NCBI GenBank assembly: GCA_946887295.1
Contig: CAMPKP010000005.1
Coordinates: forward strand, 1-61,260
Direction: 5' to 3'
Origin: an uncultured Gemmatimonadota bacterium
GTDB taxonomy: Bacteria; Gemmatimonadota; Gemmatimonadetes; Gemmatimonadales; GWC2-71-9
DNA: 61,260 nucleotides
Position 1 is the first letter of the stretch, and each line of letters begins with the position of its first letter. The notes under the pieces are model-generated. The model did not search any database and was not told the DNA's origin. It saw nothing but the letters and a program-made list of their open reading frames with translations. Below, piece by piece: positions 40,815 to 47,823 of the stretch. Made by a program: the position numbers and the translations under genes.

Positions 40815-41639
40815 TCACGCGCGGGTCGCCACTACTTCCAGAAACTCCGACTCCACCCGGGTCGCGGTCGGACCGGCGGTGTTGTGCTCGGTCCAGAGCC
40901 GCACGAGGTCGGTGTGGAGCCCGCGCTTCCCCTCGTCGTCCAACGCCGCGAAGGCACGCACGGTAGGGCCGTACCAGGTCCGGAACAGCTCCACCGTCTT
41001 CTCGGGGCCGAAGGGGAACGCCAGAGCCATCGGTCGCCGCTCGAACCGGAACCCGGTCGCGCCGGCACCCAGCCGCTCCTGGACAACGGCCGGATCGCCC
41101 CAGAGCAGTACCGACGGGACACCCGCCGGCGGCGGCACGTGTCCGACGGTCACCTTCAGCATCCGACCGATGAATCCCTCCGGAACCCAGGTCGCCATGG
41201 CGATCCGGCCGCCGGAGCGGGTGACCCGCAGCAGCTCGTTCGCGGCCCGCTGCGGATTCGCCGCGAACATCGCTCCGAACATCGTCACCACGGTGTCGAA
41301 GCTCCCGTCGGCGAAGGGCAGCGCCTCCGCATCGCCTTCACGCGCGTCCACGGCGAGTCCTTCGGCGGCGGCCCGCTGCGCCAGCTGGGCGACGAGCGCG
41401 GGGGCGATGTCGACGCCGGTGACCCGGGCCCCGCTGCGCGCCGCCGGCAGCGTGAGATTGCCGGTGCCGCATGCCACGTCGAGCACCCGCTCCTCCGGTT
41501 GGAGCCCCAGCCGCTCGATGAATTCCGCGGCTCCGCGCTCGTAGCCGACCGCGATCCTGCCGAAATCCCCCGCGGTCCAGGTGGCGCGGACCCGCTCGCG
41601 CAGCGCCTCGTCGGCCGTCTGCTGCTCCGTCACTGCCAT
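40815..41639 (-). CDS. Class I SAM-dependent methyltransferase
   Basis: A 274-residue enzyme from the ATG at 41639 behind GGAGGGA. Motif I is LDVACGTGNLTL, followed by VTGVDIAPALV and the acidic GDAEALPFADGSFDTVV, all as in UbiE/BioC-like methyltransferases; the remainder fits the family length. The substrate is not visible. It is divergent from a HxlR-family regulator over 141 bp containing two palindromes, so it is probably that regulator's target. Confidence 0.88.
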   Translation of the reverse strand: MAVTEQQTADEALRERVRATWTAGDFGRIAVGYERGAAEFIERLGLQPEERVLDVACGTGNLTLPAARSGARVTGVDIAPALVAQLAQRAAAEGLAVDAREGDAEALPFADGSFDTVVTMFGAMFAANPQRAANELLRVTRSGGRIAMATWVPEGFIGRMLKVTVGHVPPPAGVPSVLLWGDPAVVQERLGAGATGFRFERRPMALAFPFGPEKTVELFRTWYGPTVRAFAALDDEGKRGLHTDLVRLWTEHNTAGPTATRVESEFLEVVATRA

Positions 41640-41672
41640 CGTGAATCCCTCCGCTTGGCTTCGTTGTATGGT

Positions 41673-41688
41673 CGCCACGATCGTGGCG
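41673..41688. promoter_or_regulatory. 16-bp perfect palindrome near the methyltransferase promoter
   Basis: CGCCACGATCGTGGCG lies 34-49 bp upstream of the methyltransferase start, just upstream of a possible -10 (CATACA on the minus strand). An operator role is suggested by position and symmetry only. Confidence 0.4.
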
Positions 41689-41744
41689 CCCGGCCACCTC
41701 ATGGCGACAGGGCAAAGGGTACGGTTTGCGCCCCCCGGCTACAA

Positions 41745-41759
41745 GTACGAGATTCGTAC
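41745..41759. promoter_or_regulatory. Palindrome GTACGA-N3-TCGTAC upstream of the HxlR gene
   Basis: A 6-bp perfect inverted repeat with a 3-bp centre, ending 21 bp before the regulator start. Candidate autoregulatory site. Confidence 0.4.
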
Positions 41760-41780
41760 CGCACCCGACCCGAGTACCCC

Positions 41781-42479
41781 ATGCCGACCCGTCCTCCCCG
41801 GAGCTACGGCTCCTTCTGCCCGGTCGCCCAGGCCTCCGAAGTAGTGGCGCAGCGGTGGGTACCGCTGATCCTTCGCGAGATCATGGTGGGCTACCACCGC
41901 TTCAACGAGATTCGCCGGGCGCTGCCGCTCATCTCGCCCTCGGTCCTGGCCCAGCGCCTCAAGGCGCTGGAGGACGACGGCGTAATCCGCCGCCGCAGTG
42001 ATGCGGACGGTGTGGCGTACCACCTCACTGCCGCGGGCGAGGAGCTGCGGCCCATCGTGGACTCGCTGGGCCAGTGGGCCAGGAAATGGGTCGACCGCGA
42101 CTACCGGTCCTACGAGCTGGATCCCGCCGTGCTGATGTGGTCGCTCCGGCGTCACGTCGTGGCCGCGAGCTTTCCGCCCGGGCGCACCGTGCTGCACTTC
42201 CGGCTGGACGGGGCACCGCCCCGGCGGCGCTACTGGTGGGTCGTGGTGCAGCGCGGCGAGGTGGAGGACGTGGACGTGTGCATGACTGATCCGGGGCATC
42301 CGGTGACGCTTACGGTCACCGCGAAGCTGCGGACCCTGGTGGACCTGGTGATGGGCGACGCGGAGCTGGCCGAGGCACTCCGGGGGAGGCTGCTGGCGGT
42401 GGAGGGGGACCGCGAGCTGGCCCGGCGGGTCGAGACGCTGCTCGACTTCCCTACAGAGCTATCATCGCCACCCCGGTGA
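41781..42479 (+). CDS. HxlR-family transcriptional regulator with SCP2-like C-terminal domain
   Basis: A 232-residue regulator. Residues about 10-105 form the HxlR winged helix (SEVVAQRWVPLILREIMVG, SPSVLAQRLKALEDDGVI), starting with the usual Cys (CPVA). Unlike classic HxlR proteins of about 110-130 residues, it has an extra 120-residue C-terminal domain (from about 115, LMWSLRRHVV) resembling SCP2/sterol-binding folds seen in a known HxlR subgroup and possibly holding a hydrophobic ligand. Divergent from a methyltransferase. Its last 29 bases overlap the 3' end of the convergent membrane-protein gene. Confidence 0.88.
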   Translation: MPTRPPRSYGSFCPVAQASEVVAQRWVPLILREIMVGYHRFNEIRRALPLISPSVLAQRLKALEDDGVIRRRSDADGVAYHLTAAGEELRPIVDSLGQWARKWVDRDYRSYELDPAVLMWSLRRHVVAASFPPGRTVLHFRLDGAPPRRRYWWVVVQRGEVEDVDVCMTDPGHPVTLTVTAKLRTLVDLVMGDAELAEALRGRLLAVEGDRELARRVETLLDFPTELSSPPR

Positions 42480-43095
42480 GCACCAGCGCCGCGGCCCATA
42501 CCAGATCCAGGTTCACCCACGCGGTCCGCAGAAACCGGAGCCCCACCCGCTCGTAGACGATCACGGCGATCAGCCCGGTCACCAGCAGATAGCCCGCCGT
42601 GTGCACCAGTGCCGCCGCGACCCCGCTCCATTCGACCTGGCCGAGGCCGATCACGGAGGCATGGGTCACGGGGGCATGCCCCTCCACCCGGGCTCCGCGC
42701 AACACCAGCGGCAGGACCATCAGCCCCGCGCCGTGCGCCGAGGCCATCAGGAATGACCAGGTGGCCAGCTCGCGCCCGTTCACCTGCATCCCGCCGAACC
42801 GGGGGTGCCGGGAGCGCATCAGCCGAAAGATGCCGAGCCCGACGAGGAGCCCGGCGGTACCCCACCGGAGGACGTCGAGCGGCACCATAAGTCCCACCAG
42901 GCCCGCGGCCGCGATCGCCGCGGCGATGGCCAGCCCGTGGCCCACCGCCAACGGCGCCAGGGCTCCCCAGACTGCGCGCCGGCTCTCGCGCTGGAGTCCC
43001 AGCGCCACCGCGAAGAGCCATCCCATGGCGGGGTTGATGCCGTGGCCGGCGCCCAGTGCCAGCAATGCGGGCCACGACATCGAGGCGTCGGTCAT
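42451..43095 (-). CDS. Multi-pass membrane protein coupled to the SBP56-like gene
   Basis: A 214-residue protein with five to six membrane helices. It has histidine motifs at helix ends (GAGHGINPAMGW near 15, AVGHGLA near 50, SAHGAGLMVLPL near 120) reminiscent of NicO/RcnA- or LysE-superfamily metal or amino-acid transporters, but I cannot name the family. It begins 4 nt after the stop of the selenium-binding-protein-like gene with no separate ribosome site, so the two are probably translationally coupled. A linked role, for example metal supply to that enzyme, is a guess. Confidence 0.75.
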   Translation of the reverse strand: MTDASMSWPALLALGAGHGINPAMGWLFAVALGLQRESRRAVWGALAPLAVGHGLAIAAAIAAAGLVGLMVPLDVLRWGTAGLLVGLGIFRLMRSRHPRFGGMQVNGRELATWSFLMASAHGAGLMVLPLVLRGARVEGHAPVTHASVIGLGQVEWSGVAAALVHTAGYLLVTGLIAVIVYERVGLRFLRTAWVNLDLVWAAALVLTGVAMIAL

Positions 43096-43099
43096 GCCA

Positions 43100-44518
43100 T
43101 CACGAGAAGCAGAAGGAGTCCGATGACGCGTCGCCGCCCTGGAGCCGGACCTGGTGGCAGCGGATTCCCTGCTCCATCGCGAGCAGGAACTTGGAGTCGA
43201 GTGCCATTCCGCCTTCGGGCCTGGCGTCGAGCTTCACCATCCAGCTCTGGAGCCCGTCGGGGTAAAATTGCCCGTCCCACGGAGAGTAGAGGGCGTTGGT
43301 GAGGTAGACCCGCCGGCCGTCCCGGCTCAGCTCCACCATCTGGGGGCCACCGTTGAGCCGCTTGCCCGGCTGGCCGGGGTGCGCGGCCCGTCGGACGATC
43401 CCGCCGATCTGGGTGGTGGCCGTGAGCCTGGGGTTGAACGGGTCGCTCACGTCGTACTGTCTCAGCTCGCCCGTCCCCCAGCACGACACGTAGAGTTGCC
43501 GGTCGTCGAGCGACAGGTTGATGTCGCTGATCAGCGGCGGCACCGCCTTGAAGCCCTGCAGCAGCGGCGGCAGGTCGGCCGGATCCGCCGGCTCGGCCGG
43601 GATCTCGATCACCTTCTTCACCTTCCATTCGCCGTCCTTCCCCGTCTTGCCCGCTTTCTCGTCCTTGTACCAGATCCACACCGATGCGGAGAGATCCTCG
43701 AGCGAGATCACCACGCCCAGGAACCCGTAGGCCTTGCGGGGGTCGCGGGCGGGGCGCAGCTCCAGCGTCATCTGGTATTGGGGGCCCAGCTCCAGCTTCT
43801 GCCGGTGGGTTCCCTTGCGGAGATCCCACACGTGGATCGAGTTGCCGTACTTGCCGCCGAGCAGCAGCTCGGGCACCAGGCCGTCGCGCACCATGCTGGG
43901 GGTGCCCCACTCGCTGGTGATCGTAGTGTCGTGGCCCAGATGCCAGGCGAAGTCGTAGGCCAGCTGCTGCGGGCCGTGGCCCCGCTCCCAGGCGCCTTTC
44001 GGCTCGAAGGTGTCGTGATCCAGCACGAAGATGCCGCCGGGGCCGTCGCCGTCCGGGGCGCCGAGCGCGCTCACGTAGATCCCGTCGGGGCCACAGTGAA
44101 CCGTGTGGGGCGATGCATAGCCGGTCTTCTTCCCCAACGTCTCCGGCTGGATCGTCTTGACCAGCTCGGGCCGGCGGGGGTTCGCCTTGGTGTCCAGGAT
44201 GTGGATCCGCGACGAGTTGATCCCCGGCACCACCAGGTAGCGCCGCTCGACATGGGGATGCGGCGCCCAGGGGCAGAGGCTCGCGCTGCAGGCGTTCCAG
44301 CCGAAATGGTGCAGCTCATCCCCGACGTCCGGCATGTCGAGCTGCCCCACCAGGCGGCCGTAGGAGCTGGAACCGGGCTTCAGGTCGACCACGCCGATGG
44401 CATCGGGCCGGGAGCGGTCGGGAGTCAGCATCGCCAGGTAGGCGAGCTCCTCCGCCGGTGCCTCCGAGGCCTGCTTGGCGGATGGATAGAAGGTGGGGTC
44501 GGGACGAAGGGTTGCCAT
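43100..44518 (-). CDS. SBP56-family protein (selenium-binding / methanethiol oxidase-like)
   Basis: A 472-residue protein from the ATG at 44518 (AGGAGG site). It has the SBP56 signatures DELHHFGWNACSASLC, ASPHTVHCGPDGIYVSALG, GWHLGHD-like FAWHLGHDTTITSEWGTP, and a C-terminal LTNALYSPWDGQFYPDG. The conserved cysteine of GWNACS is kept. Members include human SELENBP1 and bacterial MtoX, a copper enzyme that oxidises methanethiol to formaldehyde, H2S and H2O2; whether this one does is not known. A tandem 20-bp repeat lies directly upstream. No MauG or SCO-like maturation genes are adjacent; a membrane protein follows instead. Confidence 0.93.
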   Translation of the reverse strand: MATLRPDPTFYPSAKQASEAPAEELAYLAMLTPDRSRPDAIGVVDLKPGSSSYGRLVGQLDMPDVGDELHHFGWNACSASLCPWAPHPHVERRYLVVPGINSSRIHILDTKANPRRPELVKTIQPETLGKKTGYASPHTVHCGPDGIYVSALGAPDGDGPGGIFVLDHDTFEPKGAWERGHGPQQLAYDFAWHLGHDTTITSEWGTPSMVRDGLVPELLLGGKYGNSIHVWDLRKGTHRQKLELGPQYQMTLELRPARDPRKAYGFLGVVISLEDLSASVWIWYKDEKAGKTGKDGEWKVKKVIEIPAEPADPADLPPLLQGFKAVPPLISDINLSLDDRQLYVSCWGTGELRQYDVSDPFNPRLTATTQIGGIVRRAAHPGQPGKRLNGGPQMVELSRDGRRVYLTNALYSPWDGQFYPDGLQSWMVKLDARPEGGMALDSKFLLAMEQGIRCHQVRLQGGDASSDSFCFS

Positions 44519-44538
44519 CGTGGCCTCCTGGGCGGGAA

Positions 44539-44578
44539 CGCTGGTTCGTTCGATAGAACGCTGATTCATTCGATAGAT
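44539..44578. repeat. 20-bp tandem direct repeat upstream of the SBP56-like gene
   Basis: Two adjacent 20-bp copies agree at 17 of 20 positions: CGCTGGTTCGTTCGATAGAA and CGCTGATTCATTCGATAGAT. Twenty bases is about two helical turns, so a protein could bind both copies on one face. They lie 21-60 bp upstream of the start, in promoter position. Confidence 0.6.
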
Positions 44579-44624
44579 CGTGATCCCTGAACGCGCAAGG
44601 CCGGGCCGGCGCCCGGGCCGGCGC

Positions 44625-44756
44625 TCAGCCGCGCCCGGGCGAAACCCCCGGCTCCGGTGCGACGGCGGCGGCGACGAGGAGCCCGGCCAACAGGGCCACG
44701 GCGGTGAGGACCATGCCGAAGATCGTCTCGATCCCGGTCACCGCCTGCCGCTCCAT
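44625..44756 (-). CDS. Possible 43-residue single-pass membrane protein
   Basis: ATG at 44756; the product is one hydrophobic helix (IFGMVLTAVALLAGLLVAAAV) between short polar ends. The frame is open and the helix is convincing, but the ribosome site is weak (AAGGA 13 nt upstream) and the piece is short, so it may not be translated. Confidence 0.35.
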   Translation of the reverse strand: MERQAVTGIETIFGMVLTAVALLAGLLVAAAVAPEPGVSPGRG

Positions 44757-44888
44757 GAGGGAGAGACTATCCTTGATATTAAGCACGCTCCCTGAAGGAT
44801 CTCCGCGGGCCGGGAGGCTGGAAGCCGGCCGAGGGCCTGCAGCGGATGTGCAAGACGTCCGGCGGACTCCAACTACGGGCTGACACCG

Positions 44889-45500
44889 ATGGGGACAGGT
44901 CGGGTAGAGGCGTTCAGCGACGGCGTGCTGGCGATCATTATCACCATCATGGTCCTCGAGCTGCGCCCGCCCCATGATACCGACCTTGCCGCTCTCCGCC
45001 CACTTCTGCCCGTCCTGCTCAGCTATGTGCTCAGCTTCCTGTATCTTGGGATCTACTGGAACAACCACCACCACCTGTTGTACTGCACGCATCGAGTGAC
45101 AGGATCCATCCTGTGGGCCAATCTGCATCTGCTGTTCTGGCTGTCGCTGGTGCCGTTTGTCACCGATTGGATGGGGGAGAATCCGCGGGCTGCAACACCC
45201 ACCGCGCTCTATGGCGTGGTGCTGCTGATGGCCGCTATCGCGTACCTGATCCTGCAGCGACAGATCCTGCGTGCGGAAGGGCCTCGATCCATCCTGGTCG
45301 AGGCACTGGGCCGGGACTTCAAGGGCAGACTTTCACCGCTGGTCTACATCATGGCGATCGGCGCCGCGTTCGTACATGCCGGCATTGCCGATGCTCTGTA
45401 CCTGCTGGTCGCTCTCACGTGGCTGGTTCCTGATCGCCGCATCGAGCACGCGCTCGCCAAGGCGGAGTCAGGCCGCGGGGACGCACCGGAAGCCGCCTGA
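44889..45500 (+). CDS. TMEM175-family membrane protein (DUF1211)
   Basis: A 203-residue inner-membrane protein with six helices. The first carries the family filter signature RVEAFSDGVLAI, with ITIMVLEL after it. Bacterial members of this family form potassium-permeable channels of low selectivity. Start ATG at 44889 with GACACC in front and no clear ribosome site. No partner is visible; it stands alone between genes on the other strand. Confidence 0.9.
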   Translation: MGTGRVEAFSDGVLAIIITIMVLELRPPHDTDLAALRPLLPVLLSYVLSFLYLGIYWNNHHHLLYCTHRVTGSILWANLHLLFWLSLVPFVTDWMGENPRAATPTALYGVVLLMAAIAYLILQRQILRAEGPRSILVEALGRDFKGRLSPLVYIMAIGAAFVHAGIADALYLLVALTWLVPDRRIEHALAKAESGRGDAPEAA

Positions 45501-45539
45501 CCCGCACATGCAGCGCCGCTCCCTGTGGGCCGCGACGCC

Positions 45540-45947
45540 TCATTCATCGACCAGCACCAGCGGCGGAGCGCCCTGGTTCTTCAGCAGGACCGCCAGGAGC
45601 TTGGCCGGCCGCGTGCTGCTCGCGTTCCGGCCAACGAGATGGACGTCATCGGGACCTTCGTAGAACGTCTGTCCGGCCGTCAGGGTCACCGGCTTTCCTC
45701 CCTTCACCTGCATGACCACCGAGCCCTCCAGCACGTAGATGAGCCCGTGGGCATTGTGCCGGTGGATGGGGTCGGCCCCACCAGGCGCAAACTCGACCGT
45801 GAGCATCAGAGCTTCTTTACCGGGCAGGTCCTTCAGCTCTTTCGTCATCAGCGGCGCGACCGTGGGGTGCTGAGCGCTCAGCGGGACGCTGATAAGGCAC
45901 AGAAGACCGGCCAGGACGGCTGCCGTAGGGATCTTGAAGGTACACAT
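45540..45947 (-). CDS. Secreted small cupin protein
   Basis: A 135-residue protein from the ATG at 45947 (GAGGAGA site). A signal peptide (AAVLAGLLCLISVPLSAQ) is followed by one cupin domain with metal-ligand motif HRHNAHGLIYVLEG and GGKPVTLTAGQTFYEGP. Two of the expected histidines and the acid are visible; the substrate is unknown. Periplasmic single-domain cupins of this type are common and of undefined role. The gene upstream on the same strand (NAD(P)-binding protein) is 114 bp away. Confidence 0.85.
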   Translation of the reverse strand: MCTFKIPTAAVLAGLLCLISVPLSAQHPTVAPLMTKELKDLPGKEALMLTVEFAPGGADPIHRHNAHGLIYVLEGSVVMQVKGGKPVTLTAGQTFYEGPDDVHLVGRNASSTRPAKLLAVLLKNQGAPPLVLVDE

Positions 45948-46061
45948 GCCCCTGTTCTCCTCATGGTATAGGTGCCGGATGGATGGCGCGCCGCTCGCTT
46001 CTGCTTGAGGCTCGCCACCCACCCAACCGCTGTGACCGGGGTCGATGACAGGAATGGCCCG

Positions 46062-46817
46062 TCAGGCCGGGACCGCGGCTCGATTGAGCCAGTCTTCGAA
46101 GCGGATCTCGCCGAGGTCGGCGTCGGGGCCCGGCACCAGCGCGCGCGTCCCCAGCTTCGCACCGAAGTAGCGGGCGTGCGGGTCGGCGACCACCTCACGG
46201 GGGTCGTGCCGCGCGCTGAGACCCAGCCTGATGACTTCCTCAAAGCGAAGCTGTTGCGGCCCCCCAACTTCGACGACGCCGTTCAGCGGCGCTCCCACGG
46301 CGATCCTGCACACCGCACGCGCGACATCCGCGGCCGCCATCGGTTGGAACAGCACGGGAGGGATACGCACCGTGTTCCCGTCGGTCGCCTCGTCCGCGAT
46401 GCGCTCGACGAACTCGAAGAACTGCGTCGCCCGGACGATCGAGGACGGGATCGGCGAGCTTCCGATCAGTCTTTCCTGGGCGACCTTGGCGCGCAGGTAG
46501 CCGCTCTCCGGCACTCGGTCACAGCCCACGACCGACAACGCGACATGATGACCGACACCCGCCGCGGCTTCGACGGCAAGGAGATTCGCGGTCGAGGTCT
46601 CGAAGAACTGCAGCACCGCCGCGTCCTCGAACGACGGCGAGTTCGACACGTCGACGACGACGGCGGCACCGGCGAGGACGTCGGCCAGGCCCTCGCCCGT
46701 GAATGTGTCGACGCCCGTGCCCGGGGACGCCGGCACGGCCTCGTGGCCCTCCTCACGAAGGCGGGTGACGACCTTCGACCCGATGAGCCCGCTTCCGCCG
46801 ATGATCACGACTCTCAT
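46062..46817 (-). CDS. NmrA-like NAD(P)-binding protein (atypical SDR)
   Basis: A 251-residue cytosolic protein with an N-terminal Rossmann motif (VVIIGGSGLIGSKVV) and a later SVVGCDRVPESGYLRAKVAQE. The Tyr-x3-Lys pair of classical short-chain dehydrogenases is replaced by YLRAK, as in NmrA/HSCARG-like proteins that sense or use NAD(P). It starts 12 nt after the hydrolase gene, so they share a transcript. No substrate can be named. Confidence 0.87.
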   Translation of the reverse strand: MRVVIIGGSGLIGSKVVTRLREEGHEAVPASPGTGVDTFTGEGLADVLAGAAVVVDVSNSPSFEDAAVLQFFETSTANLLAVEAAAGVGHHVALSVVGCDRVPESGYLRAKVAQERLIGSSPIPSSIVRATQFFEFVERIADEATDGNTVRIPPVLFQPMAAADVARAVCRIAVGAPLNGVVEVGGPQQLRFEEVIRLGLSARHDPREVVADPHARYFGAKLGTRALVPGPDADLGEIRFEDWLNRAAVPA

Positions 46818-46829
46818 GGCAAGAGCCTT

Positions 46830-47708
46830 TCAGCGAGTGGCCGACGCCGCGGCCATCGTGCGGTCGCCGCGTCGTGACGATTCCGCGGAGCCCCGCAGGA
46901 ACGCGAGGAGCTCGGCGTTGATCTGATCCTGGTGCGTGGCCGTGATGCCGTGCGGCGCGCCGGGGTAGTAGATCTCCTTCGCGCCCTTGATGAGGCGGGC
47001 CGACTTCGGTGCCGAATTCTTGACCGGAACGATCTGGTCGTCCTCGCCGTGAAGCACCAGGGTCGGAACGTCGAACTTCTTCAGGTCCTCGGTGAAATCG
47101 GTCTCGGAGAAGGCCTTGACGCTCTCGTACGCGTTCTTGAGACCGGACTGCATGCTCCAGAGCCAGAATTGATCCAGCACGCCCTGCGATACCTTGGCCC
47201 CGGGCCGGTTGGCGCCGTAGAACGCGACCGCGAAATCCCGGTAGGCCTGCGAGCGGTCCTTGAAGAGGTTCGCCCGAATGTCATCGAAGACCTCGATCGG
47301 CAGGCCCTCGGGGTTGTCGGGGGTCTTGAGCATGTGCGGTGGCACCGCGGCGATCAGGACTGCCCTGGCTACCCGCCTGGTCCCGTGGCGGCCGATGTAC
47401 CGGGCCACCTCGCCCCCGCCGGTGGAGTGGCCCACCAGGGTGACGTCGTCGAGGTCCAGCGCCTCGATGACCGCCGCGAGATCGTCGGCATAGCCGTCCA
47501 TGTCGTTGCCCGTCGAGGCCTGGCTGGACCGGCCGTGGCCGCGCCGGTCGTGCGCGATGCAGCGGAAGCCGTTCTGCGCGAGGAACAGCATCTGACCGTC
47601 CCACATGTCGGCGTTCAGCGGCCAGCCGTGTGAGAAGGTGACGGCGGGGCCCTCCCCCCAGTCCTTGTAGTAGATCTCGGTCCCGTCTTTGGCAGTGATG
47701 GTGCTCAT
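46830..47708 (-). CDS. Alpha/beta hydrolase, non-haem chloroperoxidase-like
   Basis: A 292-residue enzyme with nucleophile Ser95 in GHSTGGG, the oxyanion loop HGWPL, an acid in HGEDDQIVP (about 227) and the histidine in GAPHGIT (about 255). The N-terminus [17 protein letters not shown] and lid sequence match the cofactor-free haloperoxidase/esterase group. Such enzymes are usually promiscuous esterases or perhydrolases. It precedes the NmrA-like gene by 12 nt in one operon. The last 15 residues are Ser/Arg-rich and add nothing recognisable. Confidence 0.93.
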   Translation of the reverse strand: MSTITAKDGTEIYYKDWGEGPAVTFSHGWPLNADMWDGQMLFLAQNGFRCIAHDRRGHGRSSQASTGNDMDGYADDLAAVIEALDLDDVTLVGHSTGGGEVARYIGRHGTRRVARAVLIAAVPPHMLKTPDNPEGLPIEVFDDIRANLFKDRSQAYRDFAVAFYGANRPGAKVSQGVLDQFWLWSMQSGLKNAYESVKAFSETDFTEDLKKFDVPTLVLHGEDDQIVPVKNSAPKSARLIKGAKEIYYPGAPHGITATHQDQINAELLAFLRGSAESSRRGDRTMAAASATR

Positions 47709-47823
47709 GTCGGTGCTCCGTCGAGAAGGTGTGAACCACGGGGGAGCACTATGGTGCCGGCACCGGACCGCTCGCGTCCGTCGAATACCCTAGTCGGGCC
47801 CCGCTGTCGGGCCGCCGCTCACT

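Larger units (their letters stand above)
44519..44888. other. 370-bp intergenic region with repeats and one small putative gene
   Basis: Holds a 20-bp tandem repeat (44539-44578), a perfect 12-bp tandem repeat CCGGGCCGGCGC x2 (44601-44624), and a possible 43-residue membrane protein (44625-44756). The stretch 44757-44888 has no recognisable feature. Confidence 0.6.
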
